DNA of 33,581 nt from Bacillota bacterium (GTDB taxonomy: Bacteria; Bacillota; Sulfobacillia; Sulfobacillales; Sulfobacillaceae), in assembly GCA_023488565.1 (NCBI GenBank), contig JAMDDZ010000086.1, positions 1-33,581 of the forward strand, given 5' to 3'. The notes beneath the pieces were generated by a model that saw only the letters and a list, made by a program, of their open reading frames with translations, was not told where the DNA came from and did not search any database. A program made the translations under genes and the position numbers. Positions 25,841-33,357 of the stretch are shown piece after piece. How positions within the stretch are numbered: position 1 is the first letter of the stretch; each line of letters begins with the position of its first letter.

Positions 25841-26708
25841 ATGAAAGTCGCCGTGTTTAACGACTCGCGTATCGGTGTTGTTCAAAACGATAAGATCATT
25901 GATGTGACAGATACCTGTCCTTACTACGCGTCTACTTGGCCGCCGACCTTTATGTTGTCGTTTATCGAGCACTTTGACACACTGCGCCCGCAAATCGAGG
26001 AGTTAGTGGAGGAGCAAGCTGTCACCGTCCCCCTCAATCAAGCTATACTTCATCCTCCCATTCCCATTCCCACGAAGATCTTGGCGGCACCCGTCAATTA
26101 TCGCTTGCATCAAGAGGAGATGACGGTGAAGGGTGCGGTGTATGAGGGTATGGCGCTGCACACCATTGAGCAATATGGAGTTTTTTTAAAACCGCCTTCT
26201 TCGTTGATTGGGTCAGGGGGAAGGGTGGAACTTCCCTTCCCAGACCGAAGGACAGATCATGAAGGAGAAGTGGGGGTTGTAATTGGGAAAAAGGACGTAA
26301 TATCCCGCGAGACAAGGCTAAGGATTATATCTTTGGCTACACCGGCGTGATGGACATCACAGTTCGCGGTTACGAAGACCGCACTTACCGGAAGGGATTT
26401 GACTCCGTGTGGTAACCAAAGATGAGCTGGTGTGTGAAGAGGATATTTCTTTCGAACTAACGGTCGATGGGATCACTCGGCAAAAATCCACTACCCGCCA
26501 ATTGATTTTTGATATACCTCGCCTAATTGAATTAGCGTCCTTTCAAATGACTCTCTACCCGGGAGACATCATCTCCACTGGCACTCCAGATGGCATGGGT
26601 CCTATCGTCCCGGGAAATGTGGTTAGCCTCACCGTAGAAGGGATTGGTACGTTAAGTGTGACAGTGGCCCATGCTCATCCGGGGACACGACGGGGACTGG
26701 GGAACTAA
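25841..26708 (+). pseudogene. Fumarylacetoacetate hydrolase-family gene broken by two lesions
   Basis: The FAH family splits C-C bonds of dioxo acids after dioxygenase ring opening. The first frame gives ILAAPVNYRLH, SSLIGSGG and DHEGEVGVVIGKK and ends at 26350. Near 26310 one base appears to be missing: in the shifted frame the family sequence resumes as DKAKDYIFGYTGVMDITVRG then KGFDS, and stops at TAA 26413. A second lesion at about 26406 lost the segment that usually follows FDS (about eight residues ending near PW), after which VTKDELV and STGTPDGMGPI restore the C-terminus in a third frame. The gene should make about 285 residues. Both breaks could be sequencing errors, but the second is a small deletion. 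Confidence 0.75.
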
Positions 26709-26772
26709 GATCCCATATTTGGATATAAAAAAGGGAAACAAAGCCAGAAGGTAAAGAAAGGGATGAAAAGTT

Positions 26773-28308
26773 ATGAGTGTCCAATGGGCGTTTGCTGCTG
26801 CATGCGACCGTACGCCCAATCGTCCGGCCGTTGTAGAAGGTTCGGTTCAGTGGTCATATCATGAATTGTACCAACGGACCTTGGCCACGGCTCAAGCACT
26901 GCATGCAGGGGGGCTAAGACCCGGAGATCGCATCTTGGTAGGACTGCGGAACACCAAGGAGCACGTCGCCTTATTTCTTGCAACCCAATTGAGTGGGATA
27001 GTGTACGTGCCGATTAACTTTCGTGTCCATCCTCATTCGGTGAGATATTTTTGGGACTATGTAGGGACTAGCTGTGCGGTTATGGAATCTGACCTTATCC
27101 AAGGGCTCCTCGGAGCTGACCCTTTATGGCGTGAGGTCGAAGCGGCGGGACGACTATGGCCAGGTGATAATCGCTTATGGGATCGGGTTGCGTCGGCGGC
27201 ATCCTCTTCGTCCTCATTGACCGAGGTGAAAGATGGGGATTTGTCGATGGTACTCTTTACCTCTGGCACTACTGGTAATCCGAAAGGGATTCCCTTGACG
27301 CATCAGAACGTGGTGGCGCGCACTATGGGACCTTCTTTAAATTGGGGCTGCCCGCATGACGGTCAAGAGCATGTCATTGGACTCATGCCGCTTTATCACA
27401 CCATTGGGTTACAAGGTTGCTTATTGTATGCGTTATTGCTTAATAATACCTATTACGCGGTCCCCCAATTTTTACCCAAAAGTACATTAGACTTGATTCA
27501 GACAGTGGGTATTACGCATCTCTTCGGTACTCCTACCCACTTATATGCACTTGCTACAGAACCGTCAGTTGCATCTTATGATATGTCCTCATTATCCCAC
27601 GTGCTCTATGGGGGAGCTCCGATGAGCCCCCATGTCATTAAACAATGTGCGAAAGTATTGTGCCCCCGGATTACGTATGTATATGGGAACACAGAAACCT
27701 ACAATGCCTTATTTCATCGGGAAGCTCCGCGAACCTTGGAACAATCGCACACTGGCGTTTACCATCGCGTGCGCGTGGTGGCGATCGGCGGGGGGCCAGA
27801 TGACCTAGTGGCGGTCGGCCAAGAGGGCGAGCTTATTATCGATACCCGCTCGCCGGAATCATTTCAAGGTTACTGGAATTTACCTGAAAAAACCCGAGAA
27901 CGTGTTCGTGAGGGATGGTATTTTACTGGGGATAGCTGCCGATTCGAAGGAGAGAATGAGTTTCATGTGACGGGTCGCGTTGATGACATGATTATTAGCG
28001 GAGCGGAGAATATCCAACCGGTGACGGTAGAAAATGCTCTCTTAGGGCATCCGGATATTTTGGATGTAGCGGTCGCAGGCGTACCGGACGAACGGTGGGG
28101 ACAGGTGGTTAAGGCTTACGTCGTAAGCCGTTCAGACACATTGACTGCCTATGACATTGACCAATGGGTCAAGAACTGCTCGACGTTGGATCCCTATATG
28201 CGTCCACGACAATACCTCTTTTGTCACGAGATTCCGCGCAATCCGAGTGGAAAGATCTTGCGTCAATCTCTCGCAACATTAAAGGAGCAAACCATAGGGA
28301 GGTCTTAG
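26773..28308 (+). CDS. AMP-dependent acyl-CoA synthetase/ligase
   Basis: A 511-residue ANL-superfamily ligase. Motif A3 is MVLFTSGTTGNPKGIPLTH, A5 includes YVYGNTET, A7 includes YFTGDSCRFE, and A8 with the hinge is GRVDDMIISGAENIQP; the catalytic Lys is in NPSGKILRQ. It activates a carboxylic acid with ATP and CoA. It is of a different subfamily from the PaaK-like ligase at the head of the cluster, so the pathway may activate two acids or an intermediate after ring opening. AAAGGGATG lies upstream. Confidence 0.85.
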   Translation: MSVQWAFAAACDRTPNRPAVVEGSVQWSYHELYQRTLATAQALHAGGLRPGDRILVGLRNTKEHVALFLATQLSGIVYVPINFRVHPHSVRYFWDYVGTSCAVMESDLIQGLLGADPLWREVEAAGRLWPGDNRLWDRVASAASSSSSLTEVKDGDLSMVLFTSGTTGNPKGIPLTHQNVVARTMGPSLNWGCPHDGQEHVIGLMPLYHTIGLQGCLLYALLLNNTYYAVPQFLPKSTLDLIQTVGITHLFGTPTHLYALATEPSVASYDMSSLSHVLYGGAPMSPHVIKQCAKVLCPRITYVYGNTETYNALFHREAPRTLEQSHTGVYHRVRVVAIGGGPDDLVAVGQEGELIIDTRSPESFQGYWNLPEKTRERVREGWYFTGDSCRFEGENEFHVTGRVDDMIISGAENIQPVTVENALLGHPDILDVAVAGVPDERWGQVVKAYVVSRSDTLTAYDIDQWVKNCSTLDPYMRPRQYLFCHEIPRNPSGKILRQSLATLKEQTIGRS

Positions 28309-28311
28309 CCA

Positions 28312-29361
28312 GTGAGCCAGGAGGATTACTACCAGGACGTACGGGAGCACCATTTGGAACCGCTTTGGACGATTGGTGACTGGTTTTTATCCAACGAACC
28401 CTTGAGAGTGTACCGTCCCTATCAATGGCATTGGAGTGACGTCTATCCGCGGTTGATGGCGGCGGCCGACCATATGGTGCCAGGTCAGGGGGGAGCGCGT
28501 CGTGTCCTAGTCTATGCGCACCCGGACCTAACCCAAACGCTCGGGACTACACATACCTTAAACGTCGCCATGCAGATGATTTTGCCCGGTGAAGAAGCCC
28601 CGGCCCATCGGCATACACCGTTAGCGATTCGTTTTATCATCACTGGTCAAGGAGCCTCGACCACCGTGAATGGCGAACGGATGGCGATGGGATCCGGCGA
28701 CTTTCTGGTGACACCGCGCTGGGCTTGGCACGACCATCGCCACGAAGGAGAGGGCCCGATGGTTTGGATGGATGGGTTAGATATTCCTCTGACACGATGG
28801 ATGGGGGGAATGTTCGTGGAGCCGTATTCCGCATCTATGCAAGAGGAAAGTGTGCCGTCGCAACAATCCGCCAAGGTGTTCGGCACAGCCGGTATTTATC
28901 CAAAGGTCAGTGAAGACTTCAAGACCGCGAATGGCTCGCTAATGGTCTATCCATGGGAAGCTACTCGAAAAGCGTTGGAAGCGGTTCGTGAAGTCGCTCT
29001 TAATCCCTTTGACGGAGCCATCGTAGAATATCGCAATCCGCGATCCGGCGGTCCAGTTTTGCCGAGCCTGGGTGCGACGATGCAATCCCTGCAACCGAGG
29101 GAGACCACGAAAACGCATCGTCATACCTCAAGTGTGGCTTATTATGTCTTTCGAGGAGAGGGTTGCACAGACATTGACGGCCAGATGTATGACTGGAGTC
29201 AAGGGGACGTAATCGTGATTCCACCATGGCATTGGCATCGGCATCGCAATATGTCCTCCACCCAAGAGGCGCTGCTGTTTGCAATAAACGATGAGCCGGT
29301 AATGCAAAACTTGGGACTTTACCGAGAGGAGGGTTTGCCGAGTGAACGTGACGCGGACTAA
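28312..29361 (+). CDS. Gentisate 1,2-dioxygenase-like bicupin (second copy)
   Basis: A 349-residue paralogue of the minus-strand dioxygenase at 13440-14489, by eye about half identical in the first cupin. Iron ligands are present: HRHTPLAIRF and WAWHDHR in cupin 1. Cupin 2 has HRHTSSVAYY and WHWHRHRNMSS. The GTG start lies three bases after the ligase stop with AGGGAGG inside the ligase gene. It shares 20 bases with the next gene. Within this operon it would open the ring of a 2- or 2,5-hydroxylated aromatic acid, which implies that CoA must be removed first if the oxygenase substrate is a CoA ester. Confidence 0.85.
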   Translation: MSQEDYYQDVREHHLEPLWTIGDWFLSNEPLRVYRPYQWHWSDVYPRLMAAADHMVPGQGGARRVLVYAHPDLTQTLGTTHTLNVAMQMILPGEEAPAHRHTPLAIRFIITGQGASTTVNGERMAMGSGDFLVTPRWAWHDHRHEGEGPMVWMDGLDIPLTRWMGGMFVEPYSASMQEESVPSQQSAKVFGTAGIYPKVSEDFKTANGSLMVYPWEATRKALEAVREVALNPFDGAIVEYRNPRSGGPVLPSLGATMQSLQPRETTKTHRHTSSVAYYVFRGEGCTDIDGQMYDWSQGDVIVIPPWHWHRHRNMSSTQEALLFAINDEPVMQNLGLYREEGLPSERDAD

Positions 29362-30571
29362 GGAGTGCCAAAGGGCAGCAGGACCTCTTGAGGGTGTCAC
29401 GGTTGTTGAACTGGGGAGTCTGATTGCGGGACCGTTTGCGACGCGCTTATTAGGGGATTATGGGGCGCGGGTGATTAAGGTGGAGGCACCTGATGCCCTG
29501 GACCCGATGCGGGACTGGGGACACGTCACGTATCGCGATCGGCACTTATGGTGGCTGACCCAAGCTCGGAATAAAGAACTCATTACTTTGAATCTTCGCA
29601 CGCGCAAGGGCCAAGACCTGTTTCGGCAATTGGTGCCGCATATCGATATCGTGGTCGAGAATTTTCGGCCCGGCACGCTTGAAAAATGGGAACTTGCCTG
29701 GGAAACCTTACACGCGTTGAACCCACGGCTGATACTGGTCCGCGTTTCTGGATTTGGGCAAACAGGTCCCTATCGCGAGAGAACCGGATTTGGTTCGGTG
29801 GCAGAAGCCATGGGAGGGCTTAGGTATTTGAATGGGTTTCCGGACCGCCCGCCAACCCGCTTTGGCATTTCCCTGGGGGATTCTTTGGGCTCGTTGTATG
29901 CAGTAATTGGAGCTCTTGCGGCTATCCATGCCCGGGAGAAGACAGGGGAGGGGCAGATGGTGGATTGCGCAATAACCGAAGCCGTGTTCAGCCTCTTGGA
30001 AAGTGCGGTCTCCGAATATGGATTAACTGGGTATGTGCGGGAACGGCAAGGCAATATTCTGCCGGGAATTGCACCGTCGAATACCTACCGAACTAAAGAT
30101 GATCAATATCTAGTCATTGGAGCCAATCAAGACCGCGTCTTTCAGAGACTCACAGAGGTCATGGGAGCACCGAACTTGGCGTCTGATCCAATGTATCAGA
30201 CGCATCAGGCACGGGCCACGCACCAAATGGAGTTGGACCGGATTATTGAATCATGGACAACTCAACACACGCTTGAAGAACTGGCTGCCTGGTTACATGA
30301 GGCTGGAATTCCAGCTGGCCCAATTTATTCCATCGAAGACATCTTTTCCGATCCTCAATTTCGAGCTCGAGAAATGATCTTGCAACAGGAAGCACCTTCT
30401 CTCGGATCTGTCCCGACGCCGGGAATCGTGCCTAAATTTTCTGGGACGCCAGGACAAATCCGGCATTTGGCTCGTGAGCATCCTGGCCAGGACAATCATC
30501 GGGTGTATAGTGAATGGCTGAATCTCTCCGACCGGGATTTGCGAGATTTAGAAGAGGACGGAGTGATTTAA
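29342..30571 (+). CDS. Family III (CaiB/BaiF-type) CoA transferase
   Basis: A 409-residue protein with the family start LEGVTVVELGSLIAGPFATRLLGDYGARVIKVE, then ENFRPGTLEKW and RVSGFGQTGPY; the catalytic Asp is in GEGQMVDCAITEA. These enzymes move CoA between carboxylic acids. GTG start, overlapping the dioxygenase by 20 bases; 17 bases separate it from the lyase. Together they could turn a ring-cleavage acid into a CoA ester and then split it. The acids involved are not known. Confidence 0.85.
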   Translation: MNVTRTKECQRAAGPLEGVTVVELGSLIAGPFATRLLGDYGARVIKVEAPDALDPMRDWGHVTYRDRHLWWLTQARNKELITLNLRTRKGQDLFRQLVPHIDIVVENFRPGTLEKWELAWETLHALNPRLILVRVSGFGQTGPYRERTGFGSVAEAMGGLRYLNGFPDRPPTRFGISLGDSLGSLYAVIGALAAIHAREKTGEGQMVDCAITEAVFSLLESAVSEYGLTGYVRERQGNILPGIAPSNTYRTKDDQYLVIGANQDRVFQRLTEVMGAPNLASDPMYQTHQARATHQMELDRIIESWTTQHTLEELAAWLHEAGIPAGPIYSIEDIFSDPQFRAREMILQQEAPSLGSVPTPGIVPKFSGTPGQIRHLAREHPGQDNHRVYSEWLNLSDRDLRDLEEDGVI

Positions 30572-30588
30572 TGGAGGGAGGAAAGGAC

Positions 30589-31476
30589 ATGGAGTCCGGA
30601 CAAGTTACGTTGGTGGATGTAACATTAAGGGATGGGTTACAAGACCAACCTCGGGTTGTCTCGACTGAGGATAAGGTGATGTTGGCAGAACTCTTGGTTC
30701 AAGCGGGATATAGGGAACTCGAAGTAACCTCTTTCATGCGTCCGGATTGGATTCCACAAACGGCGGATGCCGAAAGGGTTCTGAAAGGGTTTTCCTCAAG
30801 GCCAGGAGTTCAACGACATGTGCTGGTGCCTAACCGCCGCGGGCTAGATCGGGCGCTGACGACGGATGCGGAGGTGTTAACGTTTGTAATATCCGCAAGC
30901 ACCGCACACAATCAACGAAATCTCAATCGCACAACGGACGAGAGTTTGGCTCAGGTTGCTCCATTAATTGAGGAGGCTAAGAGAGCCGGAAAATGGGTGC
31001 GGGGAACGGTGTCGACTGCTTTTGGCTGTACAATCCAAGGCCCGATTGCGCCAAACGCCGTGTGGATGGTTGTTGATCGCTATCTCGAGGCTGGAGTCGA
31101 TCAGGTATGTCTTGCCGATACCGTCGGGTTAGCGACGCCAAAGGGTTTTAACGAAGTGATGGAGAGGGTGTTGGATGGCCTGTCCCCCGGGATGCTAGGC
31201 CTACACCTTCATGAAGGTGCTGCGGTCTCGATTTTAACCATTGTTCAGCAGGCGCTCGACATGGGCTTACGGGTTTTCGATAGTGCGATTGCAGGGTTGG
31301 GCGGCTGTCCTTTTGCCCCCGGTGCAAAAGGCAATCTTAAGGCTGAACGGTTGATTCCATATCTTGAAGCTCGCGGATTTGCCACCGGTATAGACTCGGG
31401 GCAGTTACCGACCATTGCATTAACGCTGGGGATGGCTTTAGGCGATGGACCTCTAGTGACACGCCGTACGTCCTAA
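30589..31476 (+). CDS. HMG-CoA lyase-like (DRE-TIM metallolyase) enzyme
   Basis: A 295-residue TIM-barrel protein of the HMG-CoA lyase family, which cleaves 3-hydroxy-3-methylacyl-CoA esters to acetyl-CoA and a keto acid. The metal-binding start is DVTLRDGLQDQP and the active-site Cys loop is GLGGCPFAPGAKGN. The HxH metal motif reads LHLHEGA, so the usual Asp after the second His is Glu, with a different loop. That may mean a different substrate, for example a citramalyl-type CoA. ATG 30589 follows GGGAGGAAAGG; the earlier in-frame start at 30514 lies inside the CoA transferase gene. Last gene of the cluster. Confidence 0.8.
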   Translation: MESGQVTLVDVTLRDGLQDQPRVVSTEDKVMLAELLVQAGYRELEVTSFMRPDWIPQTADAERVLKGFSSRPGVQRHVLVPNRRGLDRALTTDAEVLTFVISASTAHNQRNLNRTTDESLAQVAPLIEEAKRAGKWVRGTVSTAFGCTIQGPIAPNAVWMVVDRYLEAGVDQVCLADTVGLATPKGFNEVMERVLDGLSPGMLGLHLHEGAAVSILTIVQQALDMGLRVFDSAIAGLGGCPFAPGAKGNLKAERLIPYLEARGFATGIDSGQLPTIALTLGMALGDGPLVTRRTS

Positions 31477-31531
31477 CAAATCACATGAGCATAACCTAAA
31501 AGCATTTCGCTGATATCTGTGGCGCTTAGCC

Positions 31532-31649
31532 TACGAGGGCATAAGCGTCAAGCCTACTATTCCATAAGATGAACCGAGGGAACTAGTTCCCTCGTAGACA
31601 CGCGAAGCATTCCATCCGGACATACGCGATGCCGCACGGTCACGGCATC
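31532..31649. repeat. Cluster of palindromes between the catabolic operon and the tRNA genes
   Basis: In a 220-base gene-free gap there is a perfect 20-base palindrome CGAGGGAACTAGTTCCCTCG (31575-31594). CTACGAGGG (31532-31540) is inverted at 31589-31597, so it can also pair with that palindrome's right arm. A 7-bp hairpin GATGCCG/CGGCATC lies at 31628-31649. None has a T-run. They could end the upstream operon in an unusual way or be regulatory sites; two exclusive pairings are possible. Confidence 0.45.
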
Positions 31650-31661
31650 TAGACTAATCAT

Positions 31662-31691
31662 AAAAAAATCCCTAGCCCAATAAGCTAAGCG
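31662..31691 (-). terminator. Rho-independent terminator after the tRNA genes
   Basis: On the minus strand CTTAGC, loop TTATTG, GCTAGG (six pairs, one wobble) runs into GATTTTTTT, a few bases after the tRNA-Val 3' end. Confidence 0.6.
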
Positions 31692-31699
31692 ACTTTGAA

Positions 31700-31774
31700 T
31701 GGTGGGCACGACAGGTATCGAACCTGTGACCTCTTGCGTGTGAAGCAAGCGCTCTACCACTGAGCTACGCGCCC
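31700..31774 (-). tRNA. tRNA-Val (anticodon CAC)
   Basis: Minus strand, encoded CCA. Acceptor GGGCGCG/CGTGCCC with one G-T pair, D arm GCTC-AGTGGTA-GAGC, anticodon stem CTTGC/GCAAG with loop TTCACAC, T arm ACAGG-TTCGATA-CCTGT. The anticodon is CAC. It is the last of three tRNA genes in this operon. Confidence 0.93.
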
Positions 31775-31796
31775 ATTTTGGTTTGCGGTACACGGC

Positions 31797-31871
31797 TGGT
31801 GGGCCCAGAAGGATTCGAACCTCCGACCAACCGGTTATGAGCCGGCAGCTCTACCGCTGAGCTATGGGCCC
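31797..31871 (-). tRNA. tRNA with anticodon CAT (elongator Met or Ile2)
   Basis: Minus strand, encoded CCA. Acceptor GGGCCCA/TGGGCCC, D arm GCTC-AGCGGTA-GAGC, anticodon arm CCGGC-TCATAAC-CGGTT, T arm GGAGG-TTCGAAT-CCTTC. Not the initiator type, since the first acceptor pair is normal. Whether C34 is modified to lysidine (Ile2) or left as Met cannot be read from this sequence alone. Confidence 0.88.
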
Positions 31872-31879
31872 AAAAATAA

Positions 31880-31955
31880 TGGCTCCTCGAGCAGGACTCG
31901 AACCTGCAACCACCCGGTTAACAGCCGGGTGCTCTACCAATTGAGCTATCGAGGA
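31880..31955 (-). tRNA. tRNA-Asn (anticodon GTT)
   Basis: Minus strand, encoded CCA. Acceptor TCCTCGA/TCGAGGA, D arm GCTC-AATTGGTA-GAGC, anticodon stem CCCGG/CCGGG with loop CTGTTAA, T arm GCAGG-TTCGAGT-CCTGC. First gene of the tRNA operon. Confidence 0.93.
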
Positions 31956-32116
31956 GTGTTCCGACAAATGACATCTTAGCAGGCTCGAGCCTTAGCGTCA
32001 AGTACTACTGCCGTGTTTTTAATGGTATTGTACCCGGTAAGTTTTAAGTTATGCAGTAGGAAATTAGGAGAAAGCGTCGAATTCGTATTTAATAGACCAT
32101 TTTAGGGAGGATGCTT

Positions 32117-32713
32117 GTGGCGGGCAATATTAAAGTGATTACAGGGGAAATGTTTTCTGGAAAATCCAAAGAGTTGTCTCGGCTCATAGAGCGGGCTTTA
32201 ATCGCAGACCTTACAGTTGATGTGTTTTATCCTGTTTTTTCTTCTCGTGACAGTTCACGGGATATAGAGCGCCGGGTTGCCGAATTGCGTGGCTCATTGA
32301 CCATCATGGGGGTGCCTGATGGTAGCGCTCGAGCACTTATCACTCTGATTAATCCTGGAGCCGATGTAGTGGCTATCGATGAAGCCCAATTTTTCACCCA
32401 TGATTTGGTTGATGTGGTAAAAAAATTGAGGCACGATGGAAAGCGAGTCTTGATCGCAGGATTAGATTTAGATTACCAGGAAAACCCGTTTGGGTGCATG
32501 GGGGCTTTGATGTGTATAGCTGACGATGTTATGAAGGTCCATGCGGTATGTACTGCCTGTAAAAAGTCTGATGCTTTTATTTCCTATCGGCTATCTGCTG
32601 AATCTGGCCAGGTAGTGATTGGCGAGAGCAACTATACGGCGCTTTGTGTGGAGTGTTATGATCATGTTATGATGGGCAAACAGGAGAGGACGACGGATTA
32701 CCAGACCGCTTGA
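32117..32713 (+). CDS. tdk: Thymidine kinase
   Basis: A 198-residue Tdk-type enzyme that phosphorylates thymidine in pyrimidine salvage. The P-loop is GEMFSGKS; the DEAQFF stretch is the Mg/Walker B-like site. A C-terminal zinc site is formed by CTAC and CVEC. GTG 32117 is preferred over ATG 32111 because GGGAGG (32104-32109) almost touches the latter. The divergent gap to the tRNA genes probably carries both promoters. Its 3' end overlaps the next gene. Confidence 0.9.
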   Translation: MAGNIKVITGEMFSGKSKELSRLIERALIADLTVDVFYPVFSSRDSSRDIERRVAELRGSLTIMGVPDGSARALITLINPGADVVAIDEAQFFTHDLVDVVKKLRHDGKRVLIAGLDLDYQENPFGCMGALMCIADDVMKVHAVCTACKKSDAFISYRLSAESGQVVIGESNYTALCVECYDHVMMGKQERTTDYQTA

Positions 32714-33329
32714 AAATCGATTGCAGTTGCTAAGCCAATGGTGCAGACCATATCCTCGCGTGGCGGATATCGGTGCCGGTAGCGGGCGTTTAAGTCTTGA
32801 TTTGATTGGTAAAGACCACGATGTGATAGCCACGGAGGCAAGCGCCAAAGGCCTCGACGAATTGCGACGGAGAACCGCTAACCGAGTGATAGGTTTGTTT
32901 GGTGATGGACTTCTACCGTTAAAGCATCAGATGGCGGTTGATGCGATTGTGGTATCGGGAATGGGCAGCAATCTAATCGTACATATTTTAGGGCAAAGAC
33001 ACCTATTGCCTTATAGTCCGGTGTTTTTGATTCAGCCCGTCCAGGGTATATTAGCGGTGCGCCGTTATCTATACGAAAATTTGGCCAGGATTCATCGGGG
33101 TCTCCTTGTGGCGGATCATACTCGGATATATGCGTCATGGGAAATTTCCTTCGATGGTATCGGAGCCCAAATGCCGATGTTTGACGAATTCTTTCAGGAT
33201 CCTTTGTTTCCGGAACTTTGTTCTCGGGAACAACAATTTAGGAGACACAAACTGACTTTCCCATTGTCGCAAAAGGAATATGAGAAGACATGGGAAGAAT
33301 TGGGATATTGGGATACGATACGAAGTTGA
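32697..33329 (+). CDS. TrmK-like tRNA (adenine-N1) methyltransferase, probable ATT start
   Basis: About 210 residues. The SAM-binding motif is VADIGAGSGRLSLDL and the family stretch is VVSGMGSNLIVHIL, near TrmK's SGMGG-LI motif. TrmK methylates A22 of certain tRNAs. The first usual start in frame is TTG at 32721, but this cuts into the family's N-terminal helix (preceded by TRPLENR) and lacks a ribosome site. AGGAGAGG (32682-32689) sits seven bases before ATT at 32697, which I take as the likely start. The gene would overlap tdk by 17 bases. Confidence 0.68.
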   Translation: MTRPLENRLQLLSQWCRPYPRVADIGAGSGRLSLDLIGKDHDVIATEASAKGLDELRRRTANRVIGLFGDGLLPLKHQMAVDAIVVSGMGSNLIVHILGQRHLLPYSPVFLIQPVQGILAVRRYLYENLARIHRGLLVADHTRIYASWEISFDGIGAQMPMFDEFFQDPLFPELCSREQQFRRHKLTFPLSQKEYEKTWEELGYWDTIRS

Positions 33330-33357
33330 ATACTATACCAGGCAGAGGATATCACTG

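Noticed and set aside
31557..31793. Minus-strand 78-codon frame across the tRNA-Val gene
   Set aside because: Its first half is simply the tRNA gene and its start flank in translation (ARSSVVERLLHTQEVTGSIPV is a known tRNA artefact pattern).
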